Origin: Pyropia yezoensis
Taxonomy: Eukaryota > Rhodophyta > Bangiophyceae > Bangiales > Bangiaceae
NCBI GenBank assembly: GCA_009829735.1
Contig: CM020618.1
Coordinates: forward strand, 37,238,894 to 37,302,893
Length of the DNA stretch: 64,000 nt
Direction of reading: 5' to 3'
Positions 20,317 to 31,244 of the stretch are shown here, one piece after another. A program made the translations under genes and the position numbers. Position 1 is the first letter of the stretch, and the number at the start of each line of letters is the position of its first letter. Under the pieces are notes generated by a model. It ran no database searches. It saw nothing but the letters and a program-made list of their open reading frames with translations, and was not told where the DNA came from.

Positions 20317-22901
20317 TCAATGGCGGGGCGCGGCCGCAAGCACAGAGCCAGAAGGAGGAGGGGCCGGCTGACGAGCGTGACCCAACAACCACGCGCTGCC
20401 CTCACCGGACGTTGCAACGTATCCAGCCGAAAAGGTCGCAGAGGTGGCGGCCACGCCATTCGTGTCACGCCCAGGTGACGACGCAGACAGCCATGCACTG
20501 ACCCGGCCGGCGGTCCCTGAAGTCAAGGGCGTAGAAGCGGTAGGAGCCAGGCCTGCCGGTGCAGGGACACCCCGGGTAGTCCCGGCCAAGAGAGACGAGA
20601 AGGGGGGCAGCTTGGGAGGCATCGGTCGCCGCGCACCGTCCTCAGCGGACGGGACGGCTTCGCCAGCACTCAGTACAGGCGGGGACAGGGGCACCGCACC
20701 ACTCGAGGAAACTCCAGTCCAGCTCAGAAGAGCAGCTGGTGGAGGGAGCGGCAGGGACGGAAACGACGGGCGGCTTGCGGGAACGGGAAGCAGCGGCGGT
20801 GAAGGGCTCCCCGTCGACGTGGTATGTGGTGCCGCAAGCGTCCGCCCAGGGGATGACTGCACTGCGCGCGGCACATTAGCAAGGCTGGGAGGGTGTCTTA
20901 TGGAAGGGATGCCCTGCGGCGGCACGTAGGAGGAAGGCGGCAACGGCACCCGGCGATGGTGTCCCATGTCGATCCCCGCGTACGAGGATGAAGATGACGA
21001 CGACGACGCAGGCGATCGCGGGCGCACAAGAAAACGGTCAGACGGAGAGGGTGGACAAGCACCAGTGGCCGGGGTCGGCCGAGGGGACTGCGGCTGCTGC
21101 TCACGAATGGGCACCGCCCGAACAGCGACGATTGGAACAGGCTCCCCAAAAGCGCGGAATGGGGCCAGCGGCCCGGCCGTGGGCAGAGGTGCCGGCTGCT
21201 GCAGCGCACTCGTGGCCTCCACGTAGGGACGCGTGCTCTCGCCCTCATGCGGCCCTGGCACAGTTGCCGTCTGCCCACGAGTCATCGAGGGAAACAATGC
21301 CCACGGACCATTGGGTGAAGCCGCAGAGGCCAAACGACTGGCGGAGGCGGCCTCCCAACTCGTGCTGCGACGGGCACTCGTCCTCGGCCCAGCGGCGTCA
21401 GCCTCTACCCGAGGCAACCCCCAAGGGGTCAGCAGCCCACCCCCCATCGCTGTGCCCGAGCCCGGCGCCCGCAGGACCCCATCGCTGGTGGCCCGCGGCA
21501 GCGCGCCAGCGTTGGCGGCGTCTGGGCAGAAGCTGCCTGCTAGGGGCGGTAGCACCCCCGCGCATGCAGTGGGCGGCGGAGGCGGAGGCCCACTCAGACC
21601 TTGTGCAGCCACTTGCTGCTGGTACTGGGTTGCTGAAGCCACGCAGGGAGGGTGAGCGGCGACAGGGTGCGCCGGCCGGCGCGGCGGGGACAACCCTCCA
21701 GCAGAGCGGCGGCCTGCAGCTGCCCCAACATTCTCACTCTTGCGCTTCTTGGAGATCGCCGCTGCGCCAGCCGCCACGGAAGGAACGCCAGCCGCCGCAG
21801 ACGCGCCGCCGTGAGCGCCGCCGCCACCGGTGCGGGGGGACCCTTCACGGTCACCGGAAGAACTCTCCGCCGCTGCCTCGCCGCCGCCGGTCCCAGCCAT
21901 CGCCTTGACTGCACCACAGAGCGGCCGCACCCGTTCCTGGGGGTAGAAGCAAAAGTCAATGGCGTCAAGTTTAGCCTTGCGCTTGGGCAGAAGCCGACCT
22001 TTGCGCTCGGACTGGCGCTGGGTGTTTACCCACCAGCCAAGTTCGCCTGCCACGAAAGGCACCCGCGTGTGGCCGTGCTTGGCCTTCCAGTCCACCAGGC
22101 GATCGTACTGAAGGAACCACCGGCATAAGGAGCGTCCAACACCCACAGTCCAAACCAAGTTACCACACGCGACAAAGGGAACGGTGGTCAGCACTTGACA
22201 AACCGGAAAGCTCGGCACGCATGACCAACAATACAGCAACGCAAACATATACTCACGTACGAAGAACAAACGAAGCGAAGGACTGTCGCACTTACCTGGG
22301 CATCCCAGTCACTCGCTGGCATGTTGAACACAAACCCCAACTCAGCCAACCGCTCGTAGCGCGCAGGGAGGAGACGGCCCTTGGCATGGAGCTGCCGCTG
22401 CTTGGCCGTCCACGCACCCAGCTCACCGTCGGCAATCGGTACGCAGGCCGTCCCATGGGTCGCCCGGTACGCCACCAGCTGCTGGATCCGCAGCTCCCAC
22501 TGTGTCTCCGCCGTGTCCCAGACGATGCCCAGCCGGTTCAGCGCATGCTCCCGGGCGGGCTCCAGCTCGTCCCGCTTGTGAAGCTCACGCTGGCGGGCCA
22601 CCCACCGCCCGAGTTGGCCTTGCGACTTGGGCACACTGCAAGTCCCGTGCTCACGGTGCCAAGCCAGGAGCTCCCCATACTTGGTGCACCACCGGTCCGA
22701 GATACCCTCCGCCAGCACGTAGTCCATAGACGAGAGGTACAGCTGTGCCCGGTCCGCCGCCGAAGCGGCCGCGACGCCACTTTCGACGACCTCCCCGCGG
22801 TGCAGGGTCTTGTCTTGGACCGCGACCACGTGCGGGGATCCAACAGAGGGAGCCGCAGCCGCCGCCCCACCCGCGTCCGTCGCCCGTATCATCCCCATCA
22901 C
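20317..22901 (-). CDS. Helicase-associated (HA) domain protein, two exons
   Basis: Exon 1 is 22901-22296, ending in phase 0 at a canonical CAG|GTAAGT. The intron is 22295-22108 (188 bp). Exon 2 starts at 22107 after TTCCTTCAG and ends at 20317. The 798-residue product has three tandem helicase-associated domains, each starting with Trp and carrying a YxxHGxxxVP core: residues 71-128 (AWHREHGTCSVP), 135-192 (AYRATHGTACVP) and 199-258 (DWKAKHGHTRVP). The intron falls inside the third domain, and splicing restores its WDAQYDRLVDWK start, which confirms the junction. About 540 residues of Ser/Pro/Ala-rich sequence follow, with a basic KKRK at about 322-325 that could be a nuclear signal. No helicase motor is present. 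HA domains are thought to bind nucleic acid; the specific role is unknown. Confidence 0.87.
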
Positions 22902-25900
22902 CGGGGGGGAGGATTTGCCTCCCAGAAGACCGGGCGAGCAGCGGCAAATAACTTGCGCTCAGAGCAGCAACACAAAGGCGGCCTACCACCAACAGGCGAG
23001 CCGAATCTTGAACAATGACGGCCTTCCACAGGGATACACAGGAGACGAAGAACGAGAAGAAGCTGCGACCAGGAAGACAGGAAGAACCGGGGACCTCCGC
23101 GGTGCGTCGAGTAGTGCTATTCTTTTATGCAAGAGAAAAATCGCCCACCGCTGAGCTCCAGGTCAGCAAAGGCAAAGAGACAATCACACCACCCGAAAAT
23201 AGAAGAGAAAAAAAAAAAAGAGAGACAGCCCTACCGCAAAAAAAAGGATTGATCGGGAGGGAAAGACACGAATGCCGTTTGCCGCCCCCAGTTTAGTTCA
23301 CCCGGCAACACGCGATCACCGCTCAGGCAGGGACGCGCACCAGGCGAGGGGCGAGAACAGTACACGAAGGAGAGCCGCGCCGTGCTCTAGGGCCAGAGCA
23401 GTCTAACCAGGGGAAGAACAGGGTCGAAAACGTCCGGCCCCGCCGCGCAGCACTGTGCGGCCGGTACGCACGTCGACGAGCCACCTCGGCTGGCACAACG
23501 ACCACCCCCCCTCGGGCCGAACAACCCTTGCAACTGACCCCGCCCCCCTCCCGTGCGCGGGAGGAATAAGAGCGAAACCTCGACTCAGGGGGCAAAAGTG
23601 TAGACGTCGTGCTCGTGAAGAGGCACCGAGAGAGGGGGTCGGCGAGCACACGGCGTCGATGGAGCCCTTGTGCGGAGCGTACCCGAGCAGCACGCGATGG
23701 CCCGGCCCGCAGACGCTTTATTGTCGCACAGGCGGATCCGCGCTCGTGTGCCCACGTGCCGATGGAGGCACCGGCGGTGGGTTGCGGCTGCGGGGGATGG
23801 GACCGGCGGCGCCTAACACCAAACCCTCGCCGAAACACACACGGCGGGGGTCGCGCGACGGGGCCACGGCTGCAAGCCCACCCCCCGACGCCCCGCTGCC
23901 TAGACATAACACCCATCAAGACGTGATGCACACCAGGGGAGAAAAAGAGGACGCTGTAGAGCCCGCACGAGGGTCTTTCCCCTCACCCACCCATTGGCCA
24001 CTCTAGGCGGGGGGCCCACTTCCAGCACAAGGAGCCCAAGGGGGCCCCCAACGGAGTGTGGCAGCCCGCCCCCGCCACCGCACACAGACACGCCGATCGG
24101 TGCACCCCCGCCTGCGGCAGGTGGGTCGACTCGATTTCGCTGCGGGGACCACACACAGGGCCGCCCCCCCACAGACCGCGCCGTGGCCGCGCCCGCTGTG
24201 TCTCCCATTCGGACGGGGGCGCACACCAATCGGCCTGCAGGAATGCATCGTGTCATGCCGGCCGTCAAAGGGTGGCCAGCCAATGGGGTACGACGCCTGC
24301 AGCGCGCAGACGACCAAAAGGATTGGTTCTCGCCAGGGGGGGTGTGCGTCGGACAGCAAGAACCAGCTCGAAACGGGACCAACAGAATCGGGACGCGCCT
24401 TTCTGGAGGTTCCGCCGCCGACAGCGGGTGACTCGGTTGAACCGAGTCGGTTCGGAAAGGGAGGGGGGTTGCGCTGAGAACCTTTTCTTGACCAGGCGGT
24501 CCATGACCCCCGTTTTTTTCGGCAAAGCCTCGCTGTGGCGGCCTAGTAGCCGCAACATGATTGGCTCTGCTCGGCAGCCGCCTTGGCCGCCGCCAGTTCC
24601 ACGAGGCTGGGGAGACAGCTCCGCACGGACGTGTCTGGCTTATTGAGCGAACCACAGGGGAGAGTCCACACAGGAAGCTCGCACCATCCATTTGTGCGGC
24701 CCGGCGCTCGCCCGAGGGAGGAGCGGAGTCCAGATTGCTACGGGACCTTGCATTGGTGTGCCCCAACGCACCCGTTTCGTGGGCAGGTACAAACCACGGC
24801 CCGGTCAACCGTCTGTCTGCAAGGGGGTACCTACGGCGGCGCACCGTCACAGTATGTACTTGCCAAGCGGCTTGAGTGGGCGGGGGGGCGGGTCCGAGCT
24901 CGAGCCACCCGCCACTCTCCCTCCCCCCCAGTCGCATCGCCTGCGTCACTTTGTCACTTCACTGGGGAACGGAGAGACAAGTGCAAAGGTTGGCTGCCTC
25001 CGTCACCGCGGGCACCCGGCAACAACGGTGATTCGGGCACCCGCAACCAGCCGTGTCATGCGAGCCGAACAGACACGCCAAACGGTGTGGCACTGGCCAC
25101 GCAGCAAAGCTGCTCGGCGGCTGGCTAGGATGTAGGTCAAGGGGGTGGTGTTCTGTGTTTGTTGCAAAGACGAAGAGAGAAGGTTGACCGAAGCTTGTCT
25201 CGGGGCCTGGCGCGTCGACGGGGCCGTGGCACTCTTCCCCTGTTCTGACTATCTTCGCTCGGCCAGGAGGGAATGATGCAGCGTCCCAATCCCAGAGATG
25301 GTTTTTTTTGCGCGCGCGTCCCACCTCCAACGCTGCTCGTGCGCACCCTCTGGGGAGGGAAGGCGCTCCGTCCGGCGGGCCTCGCACACTCTACAAAAGC
25401 GCACCCAAGAAGAGCCCGCTCAGCGCGTGGGGCTCGGGGGCCCCCCGACCCCCCGTTTTCCCCGGGGGGACGCCCCGTCGGGAGCGCACACGCGCCGGAC
25501 ACCTCAGATGGCGGCCCATGAGTCAACGACTTTGGGGTGTTGCAGGCGGGCGAGGCCCGGGTGCCACGTGGTCATATCCGAGGCCTCTCGGCTGCTGGCG
25601 GCTTTTTCCCAACTCGTCGACAGGCGGTGCGGTGCGTCCACGTGCGGCTGCTGCAGCGGTGGACCCGACACTGCGGCCGTCCAGGGAGCGAAGCCACCGA
25701 ACGGAAGTGTACGCCACCGAACGGAAGTGTACTATAGTGTCTGTAGACAATCACTTGCCCTCCGTGTACTTGCACCAGGGGTCGCACTTGCCCAGACCCG
25801 AGTCTCGGCCAAGTACGGTCGTCAACTGAGATCCCCGGTACATACGCCTTCAACTATTCGTTCAGTCCCTTGCCCTTGGCTTGCTTGGCTCGGCACTCTC

Positions 25901-26001
25901 ACTGGCGCCTGCCGCACGCGCGTGGTTCGCCGCCCGATCCTGCTCCTTTGGGCTACCCCCTCCTTCATCGCCGACGCGCCCTGCCTCCTTTGCTCTCGCC
26001 A
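22902..26001. other. 3.1 kb without a recognisable gene
   Basis: The part next to 22901 should hold the HA-protein promoter, and a poly-A-rich stretch lies at about 23200-23250. A 349-residue minus-strand open frame (23900-24949) has no recognisable motif and an erratic composition, and is treated as chance. Nothing convincing was found in 23300-25900 on either strand apart from the 20-bp tandem repeat listed separately. Confidence 0.4.
25693..25732. repeat. Perfect 20-bp tandem duplication
   Basis: GCCACCGAACGGAAGTGTAC occurs twice back to back (25693-25712 and 25713-25732) with no mismatch. It lies in apparently non-coding DNA. Confidence 0.95.
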
Positions 26002-29000
26002 TCATGCCAATGCCTTGACTGCCCTACCTCGCCCGGGCGCGGCGGTCGCCCGTGTAGCCGCCGCCCCTGCCTCTTCGTCGGTGCGCAACGCGGCGACCGC
26101 CGCCGCCAGCCGCTGGCCGGCAATGCGGAGGAGCCCCCGCCGGGCACGGCCGCCGGCGGCCAGCCCCCCCACCTCTCCAGGCCTCGTCGTCGCGGCAGCG
26201 GCTGCACGCCAGGCCACAGTCACCGGCACCGCCCCTATCGCTGCCGCCTCGGGCGCTGCCGGCACCGCCACCGGCGCTGTGGCAACCGCCACTAAGGCCG
26301 CCGGGGCATGTTTGGCTGCGGGTTGCGGCGGCAGCAGCAGCGGCGGCAGCTGCGGTGTTGGGTATGACACGGGCCCATTTCCTTCAGGGGCCACCCCTGT
26401 CACGGGTGCCGGCGCTGGCAGTTTCGTTTGTGGTGGCGGTGGCGGCGGCGGGCCGGTCGTCACGCCGACGGGGGACGTCGCGGCCGTCGTTTCCAACAGC
26501 GGCAGGCTGTTGGGGGCGGCCAGGGCCGTCAGCGGCGGCGTCAATGACAACGGTATGCCACCGTCTGTCGCCCGCGCCGCGGTAGACGCTACAGGCAGTG
26601 GCGGCAGTAGGGGCAGCGGGGGCTCTTGTGCCACCGCCACCATCGTCGCCGCGGCGGCCGCCGGGGCGGCCGCTGGTGGCAGCAGCAGCGGAGGCAGTGG
26701 CGTCGTGCCGCCTGTCGGGCCACGCTGTGCGGCAGCCGTCGCGGCGGCGGCGGTAGGGTAGGCGGCGAGGGCTTTGCCAACCGCCGATGGGCCGCCTTGG
26801 GGCGTGTGCTCGGCTGGGGCGCCGAGCACGGTGGCGGCAGGGGCAAAGCCGACGCGCACAAACAGGGGCGGCGGCAGCGGCATGGGCGTTGGTAGGGTTG
26901 TCGTTGGCGGTACTGGCGACAGGGGGGACGGCACTGCCGGCGCCGCCGTCGCCGTCGCGGCCACCAGAGGCGCTGTCCCAGCCGAGAGATCCGCTGCGCT
27001 GGCCGCCGGGGGGGCGATACCCCCATAGGGGGTGGCCACCCTCACCTCCTGTGGTCCCTGCAGCGATGCTTCCGGAAGCCCGACCGCCTCGGGCGTCGTC
27101 GGTGCCCCTGTCCCCACAACACCCCCCGCGTCACGTGGTGTCGTCGCTGCGACAGGCGCGGTCATCCCCTCGCCGACCCCTGGCGGCATCGTCGCCGCCG
27201 CCGCCGCCCCCGTCGCCCCCCCCTTTCCGGACAATGCGGGCAGGTTGGTGGCACTGGTGGCCGCCCCCGCCCCCCCCCCCCCCTCCCGGACCACCTCGAG
27301 CAGTGGGGGTGGCGCCGACTCGACGGGTGCCGTTGGGGAGGTGGGGAGCAGCGACTGGGCGGGGAGGGCCCAGGCAGCCGACGCCGTCGCCGCCGGCTGC
27401 GCAGTCCCTAGGGGGACGGCGTCTGTGACGCCCAATGCCGCCCCGGGCGCGACCGCCTCAGGCGCCCCTGTTGCGCCCACCGGCGGTGCCATCACCTCGT
27501 TGTCACGCCCTGTGGCCGCCGCCACTGGAGCATCCGTCTTTTCTGCTGCTGCGCCCGTCAAGGCCGTCTGGATGCCAGCACCTGCGGCCGCCCGCCCGAC
27601 CCCCCCGCTCTCCGTCATTGCCACCGGCGGCGGTGGCAACGACCCTATGTTTGCTGTCGGAGACGTGATGAGCAGCGACGCGGGGAGAGCCCAGTTGGCC
27701 GACGCTGCTGCCGGCGGCTGTGCGGTTACTGGGGGGGTGGCCGTCGTGGGGGGCGACGCCGCCACTAGCACCCCCGCCGCCCCAAACGCCGCCACCGGCG
27801 CTGCCACCACCGTCGTTTCACGCCCTGTCGCCGCCGCCGCTAGCGCGTCCATCTCCGCCGCTGCTTCCTCCTGCAACGCCGTCACGGTCTCCGAGCCTGG
27901 CGCAGCCCGCACTTCCCCCGCGGCTGCCGCCATCAGAGGGGGCGGTGACAGCAACCCTACATGTGCTGTCGGGGACGGGATGAGCAGCGACGTGGGGAGG
28001 GCCCAGTTGGTCGACGCCGCCGCCGTCGTCTGAACGGTCACTGGCTGCACGGCCGTCGCGGCGGCCGGTGCCGCCGCAGAGTCCTCCGCCGTCCCCATTG
28101 CCGCCGCCACGGGCAGCGCCACCCCCCCCGCGTCACGCGTTGTCGCTACCGCCACCGGCGCCTCCGCGCCTGCCCCCACCCCCGTCAACCCTGGCGCCGC
28201 TGCTGCTGCGCCCCCCGAAGCCGTTAGGGTCTCTGAATCTGACGCCTGCCGCCCTTTTTTCCCCAGGTCCTCCTCCACCACAGCCAAAGGTGGTGGTGGC
28301 AGTGACCCGACGCTCGCCGTTGGGGAGGCGATGAGCAGCGACGCGGGGAGGGCCCAGTTTGCCGACGCCACCGCCGCCGGCTGCGCAGTCACTGGTCGCG
28401 GGGGCGCCGCGATAGCGCCCCCTGTCGCGGCGCCGCCGGCAAAGGCGGAACGCCGTGTGCTGCCGCCGGCACCAGCGCCATCGGCACCACCGGCAGCAGG
28501 CGCGTTCCATGGGGACGGCGACACCCGCCGCACCTCCCCCCCATTGACTCGGCTGTCGCCGTCGCCACGGGCGGCGGGGGCGCCAAAGCCGGCATGGCCC
28601 GCCGGTGGCTGTGCTCGAAACGTCTCGAGGCCGTCTCCATACGCGCCCGCGGCGGCGCCACCTCGGCCGGCGGCGCCGTCGGCGGGGGGGGGGCCCCACG
28701 GGCGGCCCAGCCGGCGCAGCGCGTCGGCCAGCCGCCCGCCGGGGGTGGGGCGCTGGCCTTCGGTCCCGGCGGCGGCTGTGTCGCCGGCGGCCGCTGCGGG
28801 GCCAGCGGTGGGGATGGGCACCGTGGGGCCGGTGGCGGGGGACACCGGCACCCCCTTTGACACGGAGAGGGACGGGGGGGTGGGTGTGCCGCCGACACCA
28901 CTGTCGCCGCCGTCGCCGTCGCTGCCGCTGCTGCCGCCGCCGCCGCCATGGCCGCCTTCATCGCCTCTGCGGGCGGCACCGCCGCTACCACAGTGGCAGC

Positions 29001-29340
29001 CGCAGCCGCCTCCGCGTCTGCCGTGATCACCACCGCCTCCGGCGCCATCCTGGACGCCGCCAATGATGTCGCCGTCGCGACGGGTGCCACCGGCGTCCCC
29101 CCCACTCCCAGCCACGGCGGTGGCTGCCGCGCCCGCTGCCCGCACCGTCCGCACCCACTCGGGGCGGGGCGGCCGGCCGCCGACGGCCGCCGTCAGGTCC
29201 CGACGCGCGGTGGCAGCGGGTGGGGGCTGCACCCCGACGGCGGGGACGACGGTGGCCGAGGCGACGGTGGCGGCGGCGGCGACGGCGACCGCCAGCAGTG
29301 CCACCCCCGTGGCCCCGCGACGGGCCGTTGTTGCGCTCAT
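26002..29340 (-). CDS. Secreted Ala/Pro-rich protein with four internal repeats
   Basis: A single 1,112-residue frame from the ATG at 29340. The frame continues upstream, but this start places a signal peptide first (MSATTARRGATGVALLAVAV then an Ala-rich core to about residue 29). The middle has four imperfect ~105-117 aa repeats, each starting with a block like TAQPAAVASANWALPASLLI followed by SPTA...PPPP. The rest is Ala/Thr/Pro/Gly-rich with almost no cysteine. The same DNA repeats also give an open plus frame, but one copy there has a stop while all four are open on the minus strand, so minus is preferred. The composition suggests a disordered extracellular or cell-wall protein, which is inference. 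The family is not recognised. Confidence 0.55.
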   Translation of the reverse strand: MSATTARRGATGVALLAVAVAAAATVASATVVPAVGVQPPPAATARRDLTAAVGGRPPRPEWVRTVRAAGAAATAVAGSGGDAGGTRRDGDIIGGVQDGAGGGGDHGRRGGGCGCHCGSGGAARRGDEGGHGGGGGSSGSDGDGGDSGVGGTPTPPSLSVSKGVPVSPATGPTVPIPTAGPAAAAGDTAAAGTEGQRPTPGGRLADALRRLGRPWGPPPADGAAGRGGAAAGAYGDGLETFRAQPPAGHAGFGAPAARGDGDSRVNGGEVRRVSPSPWNAPAAGGADGAGAGGSTRRSAFAGGAATGGAIAAPPRPVTAQPAAVASANWALPASLLIASPTASVGSLPPPPLAVVEEDLGKKGRQASDSETLTASGGAAAAAPGLTGVGAGAEAPVAVATTRDAGGVALPVAAAMGTAEDSAAAPAAATAVQPVTVQTTAAASTNWALPTSLLIPSPTAHVGLLSPPPLMAAAAGEVRAAPGSETVTALQEEAAAEMDALAAAATGRETTVVAAPVAAFGAAGVLVAASPPTTATPPVTAQPPAAASANWALPASLLITSPTANIGSLPPPPVAMTESGGVGRAAAGAGIQTALTGAAAEKTDAPVAAATGRDNEVMAPPVGATGAPEAVAPGAALGVTDAVPLGTAQPAATASAAWALPAQSLLPTSPTAPVESAPPPLLEVVREGGGGAGAATSATNLPALSGKGGATGAAAAATMPPGVGEGMTAPVAATTPRDAGGVVGTGAPTTPEAVGLPEASLQGPQEVRVATPYGGIAPPAASAADLSAGTAPLVAATATAAPAVPSPLSPVPPTTTLPTPMPLPPPLFVRVGFAPAATVLGAPAEHTPQGGPSAVGKALAAYPTAAAATAAAQRGPTGGTTPLPPLLLPPAAAPAAAAATMVAVAQEPPLPLLPPLPVASTAARATDGGIPLSLTPPLTALAAPNSLPLLETTAATSPVGVTTGPPPPPPPQTKLPAPAPVTGVAPEGNGPVSYPTPQLPPLLLPPQPAAKHAPAALVAVATAPVAVPAAPEAAAIGAVPVTVAWRAAAAATTRPGEVGGLAAGGRARRGLLRIAGQRLAAAVAALRTDEEAGAAATRATAAPGRGRAVKALA
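27300..28397 (-). repeat. Four imperfect 310-350 bp repeats inside the Ala/Pro-rich gene
   Basis: The most conserved block in each copy encodes (A/T)NWALP(A/T)SLLIxSPTA. Copies lie near 28290-28397, 27937-28045, 27622-27730 and 27300-27412. The fourth is the most diverged (AAWALPAQSLLPTSPTA). Confidence 0.8.
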
Positions 29341-31244
29341 GATGCGGCTGGTGGCGCACCGCGGGACAGGGTGGCGGTGGGCGGGGACGCCCCCTGTGGT
29401 GGGAGGCACAGAAAGGCAGACGCGGCCAACCGCAGTCCCCTCACAGACGGCGGCAGCGGCGGCGAGGCGGCCGCTGTGGGTGACGTGGCGACGATCACCG
29501 CGGGGGTTCCACGGCCGGCAGGACGGGCGCCGGCCAAACCCTCTCACGGCAGCGCGGCGGTGGCCCGCCGCTGCCGCGGTCCGACGCCGCGGGCGGCTGC
29601 GGCTGCGCCTCCTCCCCCGGTGAGGGAACTGTTGAAAGAACGGATGGTGGGCGCGCAAAGGGGGCTGCCGACCCCACAGCCTGCACCCGCCCGTCCCCCA
29701 CCCCCAAACGTCCCCTCCTCCCACGCGGGCACGCCATGCCGAGGCATGCGGCCCTGGCGGTGGGGGCCTCGTTTCGGGACGGCGGCTGCCGCGTGCGCCA
29801 TGCCGAGAGTGCAAGCCCCCTGGGAGGGGTTAGCCGACTGGGAGAAGCACTGTGCTCGGGGAGGGGGAGGACGGCGGGGGGGGGGGGGGGGGGGGGGGGG
29901 CGTGGACGCGCGGACACGCGGGCGGCGCGCCCCGTGTCGGCCCGACGCCGAGGACCACGCGCGCCCCCGCGGCGGGACGACCCCGCACGGCTCGCGCGGC
30001 ACGCGGCGGGGGGGGGACGGGGGGGGAGGCGGAAGTGGGGACGCGCGCACCGTCGGCGGGCGCCGTCGGTGGCACGGGCGGGCGGCCCCTGGCGGGTGGC
30101 GGGCCGTCACCGTCGGCGCGGTGCGTCTTGGGGTGGTCTGCGCGCGAGCGCCGGCGGGGGGGGGGGGGTGGGGGGGGGGGGGGTGGGCGGACGAACCGTC
30201 TCGGCGTGTGCATCAACGCGCCCGGGGCAAAAGGGGTGCGTGCCACTCGACCGGTCGGCAGGTGGCGGTCGGGGCACCGGGCGCGAGGGATGGTGACGGG
30301 GGGAGGGACGCACCTGGACGGTGGGTGCCGACGCTGCGTGGGGGCGCCAACGGGGAGGCCGCCGCGGCGGTGGATCGGGCGGGGTGGGAAGGGGGGGGGG
30401 GGGGGAGGTGGGGGGGGGGATATGCCGACACGCGGCTGGCCGCCGCGGGGCGGGCTGGCGGCCGGGCGGCCGGCCGGGGGGACAGCGGCGGTCCACGGCG
30501 CGGGTGGGGCGGGGGGAGCCGCGGCGGGCCGCGGCGGGCCAGAGGTGCGCGGGTGGTGGTGATGGTGGTGGTGGTGGTGGTGGGGGGGAGGGGCACCCTA
30601 ATTCGACGCCCGCCGACCGCGGTGGGTGCGGGGGTGGGGGGGGCGGAGAGGCAGGGGGGAGCCGCGGCCAACGGCCGGGGCCGCGGCGGCTGGCGACCCA
30701 AATTCCGCCACGTCGGTGCCGTCGGGGCGGCGGCGGGCGCGGCGGCCCGGAGGATGGCGTGGCGGCGGCGGCGGCGGAGGGCGGCGGCGGCAGCGGCGGC
30801 GGAGATGGCGAGGGGGGGGGGGGGGGGGGAAAGAGGCGGCGCGGGTGTTGGGCGTCGCCGCCGCCGCGGCGGGGCGGACGAGGGAAGGGAGTGGCCAAGT
30901 CAAGGCGGGCGGGCGCGACGCCGGCGTCGTGCTCCCGTCTGCCCGTCTTTGACGGGACCCGCGGCGGCTCCTTGACTGGGCGGGATCAACGTCAAAGTCA
31001 CAGGACCCCACGGCCGTGGCGGCCACAGCAACGAGCCATCCTCCTTGACTTGGCCTTTTTTCCCCCGTCTCAGTCGTCCTCCTACAATGGCTGCGTGCGC
31101 AAACCCCTTGCATGCAGTCCCTCCCCACACCACGCCAGGCACTCGACCGCCGACGCTCATCCCCACCCCGTGTACCTCGTAGCCTTCTGCCCCTCTCTCG
31201 ACACATCCCCCCCCCCCACTTCGATTTGACCTCCCCAACCCCCA
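29341..31244. other. G-rich intergenic region
   Basis: No gene is recognised, although long open frames exist in several frames because the DNA is extremely GC-rich. It contains a run of 25 G at 29876-29900 and several G runs of 10 or more between 30160 and 30830. It should contain the promoter of the repeat protein ending at 29340 and the 3' UTR of the haloperoxidase-like gene. Confidence 0.4.

Noticed and set aside
23900..24949. 349-residue minus-strand open frame in the 22.9-26.0 kb gap
   Set aside because: No domain, signal peptide, repeat or compositional support; cannot be separated from chance in this GC context.
25298..26761. 487-residue plus-strand open frame
   Set aside because: Starts in apparently non-coding DNA and its second half is the antisense of the Ala/Pro-rich gene; no recognisable motif.
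28948..30975. 675-residue plus-strand open frame
   Set aside because: Gly/Arg/Ala-rich throughout, runs through poly-G tracts and overlaps the better-supported minus-strand gene; an effect of GC content.
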